From Sipunculus nudus (lineage: Eukaryota; Annelida; Sipuncula; Golfingiida; Sipunculidae), in the NCBI GenBank assembly GCA_026874595.1, contig CM049320.1:22269714-22333713 (forward strand): a stretch of 64,000 bases of DNA, given 5' to 3'. Position numbers and translations under genes: made by a program. Shown here one piece after another: positions 11,901 to 24,000 of this stretch (within the stretch, counting starts at the first letter, position 1; each line of letters opens with the position of its first letter). The notes under the pieces were generated by a model. It did no database searches, was not told where the DNA came from, and saw nothing but the letters and a program-made list of their open reading frames with translations.

Positions 11901-12163
11901 CTGTCTGTTTCCCCGATGAAACCATGTGCCTCCGTAATTGGACCCTGACTCGACGCCGTGTTGCCGTGATGGACGAAAATTCATTAACCATGACACTGAC
12001 GTTCCTGCGGTGTGCTGCCGCCTGCCGGCCGTCCGAGGGATGTATCAGTTTCACCTACCACAACACCAACTCCACCTGTTGGCTGAATCAGGAAACCATG
12101 CATCCTGGTGGTCAATATGAACAAGACCCATCGGCTGATTATTACGAGTTCTACTGGCCTTGA
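11901..12163 (+). pseudogene. A1 exon 6: PAN/apple-like domain and stop
   Basis: Acceptor CCTACAG. The 263 bp equal the A2 exon. It reads PVCFPDETMCLRNW to DYYEFYWP then TGA. The cysteine pattern LRCAAAC..GCISFTY..TCWL is retained. Confidence 0.85.
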
Positions 12164-12348
12164 AAACGCTAGCGCCAGATCTGATACTACAGTGGAACCT
12201 GTCTGAATGACTACCAGTGTAATAAGACCACCTTTAAGTGAAACGAAAGCACTCACATTGGTTATGACTAACCTGTCTAATAAAACTACCTGTATTTTAA
12301 ATCAATGTGGCAAATCGCGAGGTTGAACTTGTTACACTGTTTCCATCG

Positions 12349-12354
<6 letters not shown>

Positions 12355-12392
<38 letters not shown>
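12355..12392. repeat. (TA)n microsatellite
   Basis: TA repeat positioned like that at 1750-1805 relative to the duplicated flank. Confidence 0.9.
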
Positions 12393-12395
<3 letters not shown>

Positions 12396-12556
12396 TCAAT
12401 GTAATATTAAGCTAGACACTTGATGTTGTAACAGTAGAGATATTAAACCAAGATCTGGCATAATACCGGCCCTGTATTAAAGAAAACTGTATTTTGATGA
12501 ATCATACCTGTTATTTAGCTGCTTTTTCATGTTGTCAGTGTCAAATGTGGCTTGAC

Positions 12557-12562
12557 AATAAA
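12557..12562 (+). promoter_or_regulatory. Polyadenylation signal of A1
   Basis: AATAAA within TTGACAATAAAATATTAT, about 390 bp after the stop. The same 18 bp recur at 26848 after A2 and, inverted, near 63715, which supports a functional signal across the family. Confidence 0.6.
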
Positions 12563-13104
12563 ATATTATATACACCTTCTTTGCCTGTCAGTCTTCATGA
12601 AAGGTACATTCACATTTGCAATAATACGTGTATTATCTCGCGTTATTAGTTCATAAGGTTCAATACAATAGCGACTCAGCACCGGGACTTACCAGCTTAG
12701 ATTCATCTATTTAAACATTGTTTAGGTTGTGTGTGTGTGTGTGCGTGCGTGTGTGTGTGTTAGTAAACACCTCCCAGGTGTTTTTGTTTCCCATAAAAAA
12801 TACTGCGTTACCAGAGGTCCGATCTTGACAACTCTAAAGCAAGGAGAACAAACATGAAAAATGAAACACTGAAGGAACACCAGTTTGAAAATTGATTTTT
12901 GATAATGCGCGGTACGTCCACCAGGAGGCGTGCGCGCCATTTTTGTGTTTTGCGTTTCTGATTGCGCCCGGTACAAGTTTATTTTCACTATTATGCAGTA
13001 GTAAGCGAAATGGTTTTAGAACGAAATATTGGCAGATACCATAAGATTTGTCGGAGATTTCATTAGATTTCATGTGTATTTAACATACCAGGTGTATCGA
13101 AAGT

Positions 13105-13108
<4 letters not shown>

Positions 13109-13159
<51 letters not shown>

Positions 13160-13328
13160 AACACACCAGCAAGAGAAAAAGGACGATACTAAGCAGATAA
13201 AGAAAAGGAGCCTATACTAAGTAAGGGTGTGCATGTGTGTGTGTGAGAGAGAATTTTGACACACCAGCAAGAGAGAAAGGATGATACCATGCAGATAAAG
13301 AAAGGAACCAATACTACGTGTGCGTGTG

Positions 13329-13387
<59 letters not shown>

Positions 13388-13515
13388 GTTTGCACACACC
13401 AGCAAGAGAGAAAGGATGATAATATGCAGGTAAAGAAAACAGACCCATACTTCATGTGTGTGTGTGTCTGTGTGGGTGTCTGTGTGAGTTAGAGAGAGAG
13501 TTTGGACACACCAGC
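13109..13515. repeat. GA-microsatellites interleaved with a ~100-130-bp tandem unit
   Basis: Three to four units each contain (GA)n, then CACACCAGCAAGAGAGAAAG, GATGATA and a TGTGTG tract. A reduced form lies inverted at 63080-63215. Minus-strand open frames rich in LSLSLS come from this repeat. Confidence 0.85.
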
Positions 13516-13744
13516 AATTTAAGAGATAAACCAACTCATGACAATACAAGATAAACCATCTCATACGTGAGTGAGGCATTTATGCACTCCGCTTAAAGAT
13601 GAATCATTAGAAAGAAAACACATTACTGAGTGGGTTCTGTTGGAATTTTTCTCTGAGGCTTCCCATTACAGACATTGGTGAGGATGTGAAAGATGATGAA
13701 TTCACCGGGAAAGCCACTTTCAGCTCTGCGGTCAACATCACAAA

Positions 13745-15165
13745 ATTCATGATTGCGTTAGTTATGTTGTGAACAAACACGCAAACACAGGCAGGAACAG
13801 GGATGAACGTACACGCTCCTGGCAGAAGCAGTGACTGATTTTATGACATAATTCAGTCGTTTCCGGGAAAATGGAATTTTTTTTTCCAGAAATTTAAATG
13901 CTTAAAAAATCCAGGATTTTATAGATTATAAGAGATTGGGCAAACGTTTTTACTTCTAGAAGGTATATGAAGCGACACTATATCTCTTATACTATACCCG
14001 AACTGCCTCAAACTCGGCCAAAGTCAGTGGCGGATCTAGGGGGGGGATCCAGGGGGTCCGGACCCCCACCCCTCCTTTTTTGATGCGAAACAACCTTTTC
14101 AAGGGTTTCAAACCTTCCAGACCAGAGGACCTTTTTAAAGGTTTTTTTCTTAATCTTAATGGTTTGGATCCTCCCCTTTCCAAAATCCTAGATCCTCCCC
14201 TGCGTGTATTCTAGAGGGAAAATAACTTCCCGTTCCCACATCGCTGAAGGAAATTGGCCTCATTACTCCCAGTTAGAAGTGGCGCTATTTTGTGTCAGAT
14301 ACTGTTATCTGGCGAAACCTACGCCAGATGGCGCATCTGAAGGAGAGCCCTTCTGTGTTTAATATGCCTTCACCGTGTGGAGAGTTGTTATATTTTTTTT
14401 TTTTTTTTTTTTTTTTGGGGGGGGGGGGGGGGTCCAATTGGTTGGTTTGCCTCAAACATGTTTTATCGGTAAATTTAGAAGATTTTGTTTGTTATGGAGA
14501 TAGGGTAACAGCCACTGGAACAATCCATTTTTTGTAGGTTATTTCATTTACTACAATAGATTTTTAATGCAAATAAATGTTTTCACATTGTTGGTCGTTC
14601 ATTGGTATTAGGGCCTGACTATATTTTCCAGGGCTCACCCGAGCCAGGATTGAGTCAATTTACACATGAACACAGCTGTGATTAATTAAAGAAACTATTC
14701 ATAAACCTTACCTGTAGAATTTATGTTATTTCTGGCCTACTTTGTGTACAAAGCATTGAACTATAGGCAATACCTGTTAAGAAAAGGTCTGCTAACATCT
14801 CTGTGACGGGTGTTTGAGCTATTCAGCTACAAGCTGTTTGTAAATATAGAAAATCCGAATGTTGACAATCAGAAGAAAAGTAACCTAAGCTCGTTTGGAA
14901 CAGTTTTTACATGTCAATAGTTGCAAAATGCCCTTTGCAATTCGTCTAACTTGCCACAAGATGTCCATGTGAGATATGTTTTTGTTACTTTGGCGGGTCT
15001 CCAGATGTTGAAACCATGTGGCTTAAAGCAGAAAAAAACAGTGAGTGCGTGTGTGTGTGTGGGGGGGGGGGTAGGTTGGAGGATGTGCGTTCATCCCCGT
15101 ACGTGGTCGTGTGTTTGTGTGTGGGTTCACAGCATAGCATAAATCACGCAATCATGGACGGAATC
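13745..15165. mobile_element. Old element with ~75-bp inverted ends inside the A flank
   Basis: The left end CATGATTGCGTTAGTTATG..GTGAACAAACACGC is mirrored near the right end by GTGTTTGTG..GGTTCACAGCATAGCATAAATCACGCAATCATG. The same pair lies inverted at about 57855 and 60385, so the element was in place before the inverted duplication. It has no recognisable coding content. Confidence 0.5.
14028..14210. mobile_element. Small MITE-like sequence with GGATCTAGGGG ends
   Basis: Begins GTGGCGGATCTAGGGGG and ends CCTAGATCCTCCCCTGC, an imperfect terminal inverted repeat. A diverged copy occupies the same place in the inverted arm (about 59800-60010). Confidence 0.45.
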
Positions 15166-15180
15166 TCATGAAATTATCTG

Positions 15181-16004
15181 GCATATGATTCGAAATATGC
15201 CAGACATGAGAATAGAAACCCTTACATGTATACCCCTGTGATTGTTATATGAACAAACATGTATTGATATATTCCTTAACACTTTGGAACATACTGGGTT
15301 CCCGGTTTACTTCTTTTTGAATAGAATAACAAATCCTTTAGGCTATTTATCGACTTTGCAAACAAACAAATCCAAGATAAGGAAGAGCTAATACTAATAA
15401 AAAAGAATAATAATAATTATAATATTATTAATGATAATAATAAAATAATAATAATAATAATAATAATATAATTATAATTGACTAATATACGTACATTTCT
15501 AGTTGAATATTTGTCTGTATTTAAACTTTATTTTACATGTGCATAAAATTTAATGTCATAAAATAGAATGTCATATGGACCACCAGATTTGCAGGGAGGG
15601 TCAATAACATTTCTAAGAGAGAGAGGTAGAGTGAGAGATATAGAGAGACTGCACCAGAAAAATAGAAAGGGTGATACCGTACAGGAAAAGAGACTGGACG
15701 AATCCATAAAAAGTGTGTGAGAAAGAGAGCGAGATTGGACAAACCAGACACATAGAAGGATGATACTCTACAGAAAGAGAGACAGGACGAACCCATAAAA
15801 AGTTTCACAAGCACTCGAAACGAACGGTTGGTCTATCAAAGGATCCAAGATTTGACCATGGGCATAAATAAGTGGAGAAATGTCCCCCTTCGCTAATCAT
15901 AATAAAAAGGTTAAAATGACCGCAGTACTAAAAGGTACTGTAACTTATTTTACCATTGTGCCAAAATGAGTGAAACACTTGTACAAAAAACAAAGATTGT
16001 TGAG
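15181..16004. other. Spacer with AAT repeats and GA-rich tandem units
   Basis: (AAT)n-like tracts at 15395-15475 and two ~120-bp GA-rich units at 15615-15800, related to those near 13400. No exon is supported. Confidence 0.5.
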
Positions 16005-16356
16005 AGAAAATGTCGATCCTGACGTGCACACTGGTCTAAGTAAAGAAATTAAAGAAGATAAACAAAATCTCCTTCAATCAGCTCAGCAAATTCAGAAAAG
16101 CCAGCTGTCTGACCGACATTCGAAACCTTATTAACAAAAGAAAATCGATGTACCCCAAAATGTGACTGAATATGACACGTTGTCCATGCCTTATGGAATA
16201 GTAATGTGTGCCGAAGACAAACTAAAGGAGGTCCGAGAGAAAACCGCTGAGGGGGAAAGCGTGAATGACAGAACTAAAACAGATACAGATGAACCAGCTA
16301 CTATCAGTATCAATTCAAATGACAATCAACCTGCAGAAAATAGTGAAATAAGGTGA
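16005..16356 (+). pseudogene. Degraded coding-like segment, unknown family
   Basis: One frame stays open over about 115 codons apart from a single TAA near 16133. It reads DPDVHTGLSKEIKEDKQNL, then after the stop DVPQNVTEYDTLSMPYGIVM and a charged, disordered-looking tail, NDRTKTDTDEPA. The first ATG frame after the stop is 16162-16356 (64 codons). A donor-like AAG|GTGAGA at 16351 would fit an exon end. There is no paralogue in the window and I recognise no domain. It may be a remnant exon, a retrocopy or chance. Confidence 0.3.
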
Positions 16357-16367
16357 GAAAGATCATT

Positions 16368-16525
16368 TATTCGACTCTGGACTCGCGTTCAAGATGTCTT
16401 TGACTAAAAATAGATGGACTTGGACTCAAACCTCAGGGATTCGGATTTTGACTAGGACTCGATTAGCTTGGACTCAGAGATGGCCTCGGACTCGGATGTT
16501 GTGGACTCGACTACATCACTGGTAC
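16368..16525. repeat. Degenerate GGACTCG hexamer/heptamer repeat
   Basis: GGACTC or GACTCG recurs about every 6-20 bp (GACTCTGGACTCG, TTGGACTCAGAG, CTCGGACTCGGATG). It is an old simple repeat. Confidence 0.6.
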
Positions 16526-17519
16526 AGGATGTCACTTTATGCAGTCACAAGGATGTAAAATGAAAATTGTCCCTACGCTCCTGTGTGTAAAAAATAAACA
16601 GTTATGAAATATTGCCCATTTCAGAATGCACAATTAAATCAATACTATTTTTTTTTGCCAGATGAAAACACCTTGAATGCTGTAAATATAATCACTCTGT
16701 TTTAAGAAGTTTGGCTTTGTCGCCAATTAACGTGACATGTTTCATTTACCAGACATTTGCAGTAATCAGCAATTTTCATTAAGGGGGCAGTAACATGACA
16801 TATTTTATCCGTCCTTATAAGTCCAGTTATTTATACAGGGAGTTTGGGGGCTGATATTAAATTACAAATAAAGGGGTTACGTGTTGTCTTATTTACTTGG
16901 CAGGATAACATTTCTTAACTTTTTATCATATTTTCAATAGATACCCGAACAAAGCAAAGATGATCTCTTGAGTTAAGTGTCCCTCAAACGAGGATGATTA
17001 AATATGTAAGCGTTCAAGGGGCAACGTGGGTCATTGGCTTTGTCCCGACTAATCTGAATTGTCAGCACAATACACCAGTTCCAGGCTATTTATTTCACAA
17101 TGGAATCTTTTATCTAGTTCCGAAACGTCAGCGCCTCGAATACACTTGCTTGAGACGATAATCAATTCTCGTCCAACTTGATGGTTGAGTCTTAGTTTAG
17201 TTATTCCAAATGTCACTTTCATTTCATCAATGTATTGTTATACAACATGGGAAATTGATATCGATTGGTAGTACATAGATTGTAAAGATAGCACTGTGAC
17301 TGAGTAGTATCTAACTGGGAAAACGTCCAGGAACCAATTAGGCCTACGTGGTTACATTTCTTCTCGAATTTTCGTGTTTTGAATCCCCTAAATATTCAAG
17401 ACTGAATAATTGAAAGTGTTGACCGGCTTCCGTGGCTCAGGGGTAGACCGCAGGAGATCAAAACAAAAATAAAGCCAGATTATAAATGTCTCATTTAATA
17501 GACCTTTACTTGTTTGCAA
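16526..17519. other. Intergenic DNA before A2
   Basis: No gene seen. At 17422-17460 a tRNA-like 5' half, GGCTTCCGTGGCTCAGGGGT, lacks a matching 3' half and sits close to where homology with the A1 promoter region begins. It is probably a truncated SINE head. Confidence 0.45.
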
Positions 17520-17994
17520 TACCAAAGCCCACTTCTGTAGCCTCTCGTAATATAAAATGCAACATGATTGATAAGCAATGTCTGAAAAAAGAGACTATTC
17601 GTGTTTGAAATTTTATTTGTGCTTAACCTTTCAATAGCAATTTGTATGACAACAAAGAGATAAATCGTTTGTTAACATTTATTTTGGGAACAAACTCATT
17701 GAAAGTATAAAATGTCTACAAATATTAAGGTGAGATTTTAATGGAAATCATTCATAAATGCCCTCTGCAAAGGCTTATGACTTGACATTTCCACATTTTT
17801 ATGAATGCCAATGCTATGTGCCCTTTTATCAAACTGAAATACTCCTGTATAGGTTCTGCATGATTCCATCAAAAGATATTGAAGGACAACCGGTTTTATA
17901 GAATAAATAAAAAGTACGCTGCTAGTGGCCAAACTAGAGACTATACGGACGCAAGAATTTTTCATCGGACCTCCAGTCAGCCTCAGCCATCGAG
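17520..17994 (+). promoter_or_regulatory. Conserved 5' flank and probable promoter of A2
   Basis: Homologous to 4590-5056. TTTATAGAATAAATA at 17894-17908 is the TATA-like element about 90 bp before the ATG. The block GTGGCCAAACTAGAGACTATA (17925-17945) is conserved with A1 and may include the 5' UTR. Confidence 0.5.
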
Positions 17995-18049
17995 ATGTAC
18001 CTAACAAATAAATATATACAAGGAGTATTCGCGGGTTTCTTGTTGTATG
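17995..18049 (+). CDS. A2 exon 1: signal peptide
   Basis: Encodes MYLTNKYIQGVFAGFLLY, a hydrophobic leader, and ends in phase 1 at a GTGAGT donor. The ATG is fixed by alignment with A1, which has the same MYL start and a conserved 5' flank. Confidence 0.85.
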
Positions 18050-21000
18050 GTGAGTTTAGTGCACCCTCTAAATAAATGTTTAATAATACCATAAATTTGG
18101 CCTGATTTTGTTTTCTTGTTTTTTATTGTTGCTGCGCCTTAAAGATTATTCCCGTTTATTACTTAAATCTTTCGATAATCCTTAATTTGTGCTATCTGAT
18201 TTAATTTTTATTGAGGTAACTGTACATAAATGGCTAAAATGCAAAAAAATACCTTATAATCCATCCAAGCAAACCGAGTAAAAGGAACAATGAATGGAAT
18301 CCTTATAGCCAGAGTTCTTAAGTACGAATAGTATGAACAGTTAGTATATCCTCTTTTTGTCTCTGTATGTGTTCATTTGCTACATAAAATCTTGGGTCTG
18401 CACACATGAATTAAATACATTGCACGCCAAATTTTTTGAGTGTTAGTGGCAATTGTCTGGAATTGGTTGAGTATACATAATGCAGTTACTGAACTGAACT
18501 CGGAAAGACCAATGGTCTTATAAGATGGTTATAATGGTCAAATAAGATGCTTATTTGGGCAGCCTTTCATGAGATTACACTTATCCCAGAGATAATATGG
18601 CAATGTAATTATCACCACTTGGGGCTCAAAATCAAATGGTAACATGAGCGCTATTCCTGTGAGAATTAATTCTGAATGCAATTATTTCTCGGATATTTGG
18701 TATCTGCCATTACATCAAGTATGGAAACACATCCGATTGTCACATTTTGCGATTACCAGCATTTGAAATTCCGTAAAGCGACATCTAGGGAATAATTTGG
18801 ACTGAATTCATAAATATTTAATTCCCTTGCCTCAAAGAAAATGTTGACTATGTTATGAAAGGCAAATATCTATATTTTGTGACTTATCCTGGTGAAAGAG
18901 CAAAAAATAGTTCATAAAAAAACTGTTTTATGCATGTTAATTTCACTATTGGTCCCTCAGGTTTCATAATGTAAGCTGCAGCAGTTATTGAGATACTCGG
19001 TAAAGCCGCTGGACAGTGTCACGTGGGCGCTGCGGGAGATCATAGATTAAACTTTATGAACAGAAGAAAATTCATAATTCTGCATAACAAGGTTTCAAAT
19101 AAATTGGAATTTTCATCCGTTATAAGAGTGTTGCTTCCCTTACTTCAGGTCAGAGTTAATAACGTGTGGAAGTACTCAAATATGAATCGATTGCCTTAAT
19201 CTATTTTTTTTAAAATGATGGGAGATTGGGTAAACCTTTTGTTTTCTTTTCAGCAGCCATCGTGGGGGGCTTGAACGTAACAGTAAAAGGTCCACTGAGT
19301 GACATATTAGACGGCGGAACTTCCCTCGTTACGTGTCCTAATGGGTACGTCGCAGAAAAATGTGAATGCAGTGAACCGTCCACCTGTGACGGCTCATACT
19401 TCAAAGACATCAGTGGAGAGGATACTTGCGTTGCTAAAAAAACTTTAGGGACACCGGGAGTGAAGGTACAGTAGATATAATATATAATATAGTATCATGC
19501 TCTATTTTTTACAGGAAATTTGCCATAATTTTATTAAAATACTTCGATATTAGTTTGTTTATCTCTAGATCTTTATCTTTAAAACCATATTTTCCTGATT
19601 TAATTTGTTTACATGATGAAGGCTATGTGTGATGATAAGAAGGGTCACATATCAAAGCTTCCTGGTCATAGCGTGACTATGTACCAGATCCGCTCTGACT
19701 AGATTGATTATAGGAACTTCACGTATTTTTTTTCCAAGAAAAGAGCAGTAAACATTTCTCTTACAGGTCCATCTTTTATAAACTGAAGTACCGAAAGCAC
19801 GGACGATTTTTACGGGGTGGCAAAAGAACGGACCGAACTGTCTCGCTAGAAAAGTTTGCTTTTCTAGCGAAGCGGTTGGTACGCCGGACTTGTGCGCCAG
19901 CGTTATGGGTTCGAATCCCGGATCGGCCCAGAATTTTCCCCCGAGTAATTTGTCTTCATAACTAAATGGGGACTCGTCCAACGTGACGGTAAAACTTTGT
20001 TGACCAGGGAATTAGCTCACCGAAAATGTGACTTCTGGGATAATTAATCTTGTTTTGATAGCAGAACGATGTGTTACGCGATGGCATAAAAGCGAACTGA
20101 AAGCTTGCTTTTCTAGGGAAGCCGTTGGTACGCCGGACTTGTGCGCCACCGGATCGGCCCAATATTTTCACCTAAACAATTTGTCTTCGTAACACGATGG
20201 ATAAACGCTTTATTGTATGCATGTCCACAAAGCTAGTGCCTGCTAACTTACATTGTGTACATGTCTCGTGTAAAAAAATGTATTTTGCATGTTTCAGGCT
20301 AAAGTCACCTGTGTTAAACTCGAAGAAGGCAATGAGAAATACCTCACCAGATGGTCCGAAATATCCACGGTGCCTCATGTGTCATGCCCAGTGGGAACTG
20401 TCCTGAGAGCCTGTATGAAACATTCGCTGTAAGTCTTTTTGGCATAAACTGTTGTTTGCTTTATATTCACGAGGCTGTAATTTAGCGATTTCTTCAAACT
20501 CAAGGTATTACCGATCTAACCAGCCTATATCTTTAGATTATAAAATGAAAATAAATCGCACAATACCTTATTTATATCTGTGTCTCCCGTTAAGTTATAA
20601 ATTGTGTCATGGTCTCTCCATCCCCAATAATTAAAAGACGTTTTAACTTGAGTTAAGGCTTGCTTGCATTGCCCGCATCCGAACGCGTGTATATACCTAG
20701 TAGGTTGCAGATCAAGTAACGTTCATGACCACCTACATTATGTGGCGTCCTATTTCTTAGGGTGTGAATTTTGATAAGTTCCCTAATATAGCGACTTAAA
20801 CCCCTCGCGCATGAAAAGACAACTTTAGTATATCGTGAATATTTTATTGATGCGTACTTAACATGGGGATGTGTGGGCTCAAAGACAAAACTATTGTGGC
20901 GACATTGGTCGTCCCAAGAAGAAAACGTGTTAGATTTGCATCGGAAACAGATATATAATCTGTGGACGAACATAAGTAAATTACGACGATTTCAGTGAAT

Positions 21001-24000
21001 CAAAAATTCTTAGTTATTCAAGAAGTTGGGTTTCCACAGTTGTTACATTTCGAATATTATCCGGAGAAACCTCCAGGATTGGCATTCTTCCAGTGTTGTC
21101 AGACAAACCAGCTTGTCTGGTCTAGGGGTAATGCACATGGCTCAAAGCATATAGGTCAGGAGCTCGAATATCAGCAGACGAAGGTGAGGATTATCTGGGT
21201 TGGTACCGACCCAGAGTGAGCGCTCTGCCGGCTCAATGGGAAGTGCGAATTTCCGTAGTCCAAAACTGGAATTCACTATTTGAACATAAAAATTTTTTAA
21301 ACAGAAAAAAAATAGTGGCGGTTATCTCCATTGAAAATTATAAAAAGCTGCTGTGAGATAAAACCCTATACAATGTATTGGTTTCCAACAAATATGGGTA
21401 TGTGTTAAGGGGCCGTCACATATCCAAAACGGAGCCCGTCCGACTTCTCTGCGAGCTCAAGAAGGGCATTTTCAGGAGGAATACGGCTGCAGTTGCTCGA
21501 TCACTGCGGGCTCCGCCCCGATTTTAAGGGATCGGCCGACGTTCGCAGGGCACCGAAACCTCTTCCAAATTCAGCGATTTTAAAATGGCAAATTTTGAGG
21601 TCGCAGAGCTCCTAAAGAGGTCGCCCCTAGTTTGCTCGGGCATCGGCGAAAAGTCGATTGATTTTCGAGCGGCAATCCGACGATTTTATACCATATTTGT
21701 TGCTTTAAAATTGGCCGTCGTCTGGGCTTCCTACGACACTCGAGCGACCCGTTGCTGTAGCCCGCCCGACTTGTACAAAGTCGAACGTGCTTCTAGCGCG
21801 ATCCGTGGTTGTGTCGGGCCGCCGTCGTATGGCCTTTACGGGCCCCGGCCGGGCTCCCCTATCAACTCAGGAATTTATCCCCTGGGGTAAATATCCCCCA
21901 CCTCCATTTTGAGATACTTTCAACATTCCTCGTAGCTTATAATGCTCTTCACTCTCTCAGAGATAAAAAATATGATGTCTAAAACTTTTTACATGAAATA
22001 TATATACTCGGGGCTCAGACGTCAGAGGACATCAGGCGGGACGTCGGGCGGGCATCGACAGACCAGTTGATCATTGACGGAAACTCGGACGGCGCCCGCC
22101 CTAAGTAGTTAACAAAAAAATGGTGGCGGTTATCTCCACCGAAAATTATAAAACATTTGCTGTGAGATAAAACCCCTATTCAATGTATTGATTTCCAATT
22201 TGCATGAGTAAAAGGGACCCGTCAGACTTCTTTGCGAGCTCAAGAAAGGCATTTTCGGGGGAAATACGGCCGGTGTTTGCTCGATCACTGCGGGCTCCGC
22301 CGCGATTTTAAGGGATCGGCCGATGTTCGCAGGGCACCGAAACCTGTCCCAAATTCAGCGATTTTCCAATGGCAAATTTTGAGGTCGCAGAGACTGTAAA
22401 GAGGTCTCCCGTAGATCGCTCGGGCATCGGCCAACAATCGATTGATATTCGGGCCGCAATCCGACGATTTTTTACCATATTTTCGCTTTAAAGTCGGCAG
22501 AGCTGAGCGGCCGACGCATGGGCTTCCTACGAAACTCGAACGACTCGCTTCTGTATCGCACCCGACTTGTACAAAGTCGAACGTGCTTCTAGCGCGATCC
22601 GTGCTTGTGTCGGGCCGCCGTCGGGTGGCTTATACGGGCCCCGGCCGAGATCCCCCTATCAACTCAGGTATTTACCCCTTGGGGTATATATCCTCTACAT
22701 TTTGAGATACTATCATCATTCAATGTTCCTAATAAGGCTCTTCACCCTCTCAGAGTTAAAAAAATCTGATGCTAAAACTGTTTCCATGACCTATATATAC
22801 TCGAGGCACAGACGTCAGGGGACGTAAGGTCGGACTTCGGGCGGGCATCGAAAGACCAGTTGATCATTGATCGAAACTTGGACGGAGCCCGCCTTTATGC
22901 CGAGCGGGTTGCGCCCGATTCCCATGTATTTACTGACGGCCGCCGGGCGATTTTCGATCACAAGTATTATAAAGCCTGCGTCACATATCCAAAATGGAGC
23001 CCGTCCGACTTCTCTGCGAGCTAAAAAGGGCATTTTCGGCAGGAATACGACCGGTGTTTGCTCGATCATTGTGGATTCCGCCGAGATTTTTTGGGGTCGG
23101 CCGACAATCGCAGGGCACCAAAGACCTTTCTTAAATCAGCGATTTTCCAATGGCGATTTTTGAGGTCGCAGAGCTCGTAAACAGGTCGCCAGTAGATCGC
23201 TCGGGCAGCGGCCAACATGCGATCGATATTCGGGCGGAAAATCCGACGATTTTAGACGAAATTTTGCTTTTAAATTCGGATGGGGGTCGATAGAGCTGCG
23301 CGGCCGCCGCATGGGCTCCCTCGAACGCGATCCGTGCCGTTGTCGGGCCGCCATCGGGCGGCTACTTCGGCTTCCGGCCGGGTTCCTCCCGTCAACTCAG
23401 CTTCAACCTCATACTCCGATGAAGCGGACTCAGGCTCTAGTTCCACCTTCTTCTTAGAAATGGGTTTCTTTGCTTCCTTGGTCTTCTTTGGCGGCATCTT
23501 AGATAGCCAGAATTACATAGTAGCTGTGCAGTGCTTGTCACTCTGTGAGACTTAAGAAATATAATGTGATAAACTTTTTACAAGTAATTTATATACTCGA
23601 GGCGCGGACGTCGGACCATGTCAGGCAGGGCGGGCGGGCATCGACAGACAAAATGAACATTGACTGCAACTTAAACGGCGCCTGCCTATATGCCGGGCGG
23701 CCTTTGCCCGACTACTTTTTTTACTGTCGGTCGCCGGGCGATTTTTGTTCACCATTGTTTAATGGGCACATCCCGATCCCCGTCCGATATGTGACAGGTT
23801 AGATTTTAAGCGCAAATACGCTCAACTTCCTGGCGGGCTTGGAATTCGGCGAATCTCTGGCGATCCACAAATTCGGTCCGAGGCCTTAGTATATGTGACG
23901 CAGGCTTAAGGTTAGAGGCACCTATTTCCAGGTCCGGTCAAGGTCGGCCCATTTTGTGGCGTCAAGAGTGAGCAGGCATCAAATATTACAGTTCAGCAGA

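Larger units (their letters stand above)
5057..12163 (+). pseudogene. Gene A1: broken secreted V-like/sushi/PAN protein gene
   Basis: Tandem paralogue of A2. The recognisable exons are 5057-5114 (signal peptide), 5306-~5355 (first part of exon 2), 8227-8357, 10357-10451, 10972-11163 (sushi) and 11901-12163 (PAN-like, TGA stop). Exon lengths and intron phases equal those of A2 except for exon 2. Exon 2 is interrupted after the codons for PLSD by a repeat array that supplies an in-frame TAG at 5359-5361, leaving a 38-residue product. Skipping exon 2 would shift the frame, because exon 1 ends in phase 1 and exon 3 begins in phase 0. The acceptor AG of exon 5 is also gone (ATAATTCTC here, ACAGTTCTC in A2). 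Exons 3-6 carry no stops or frameshifts: the last exon differs from A2 at 14 of 87 residues and keeps all cysteines. The loss is therefore probably recent. An alternative start or splicing route that rescues the 3' part is possible but unsupported. Confidence 0.85.
12164..15180 (+). repeat. A1 3' flank, duplicated segment
   Basis: Aligns directly with 1672-3700, over its first ~700 bp with 26575-26950 downstream of A2, and as reverse complement with 57600-64000. It includes the transcript end, GA-microsatellites, a TIR-bounded segment and an old MITE. No coding exon was found; the short open frames here come from GA/CT repeats. Confidence 0.8.

Noticed and set aside
19840-19935. Functional tRNA gene
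   Set aside because: Box B is good, but the acceptor and anticodon stems do not pair and a truncated duplicate lies nearby; SINE head instead.
23136-23354. Further GC-rich open frames in the composite element
   Set aside because: High GC reduces stops by chance, and the three ~795-bp units do not preserve a common frame.
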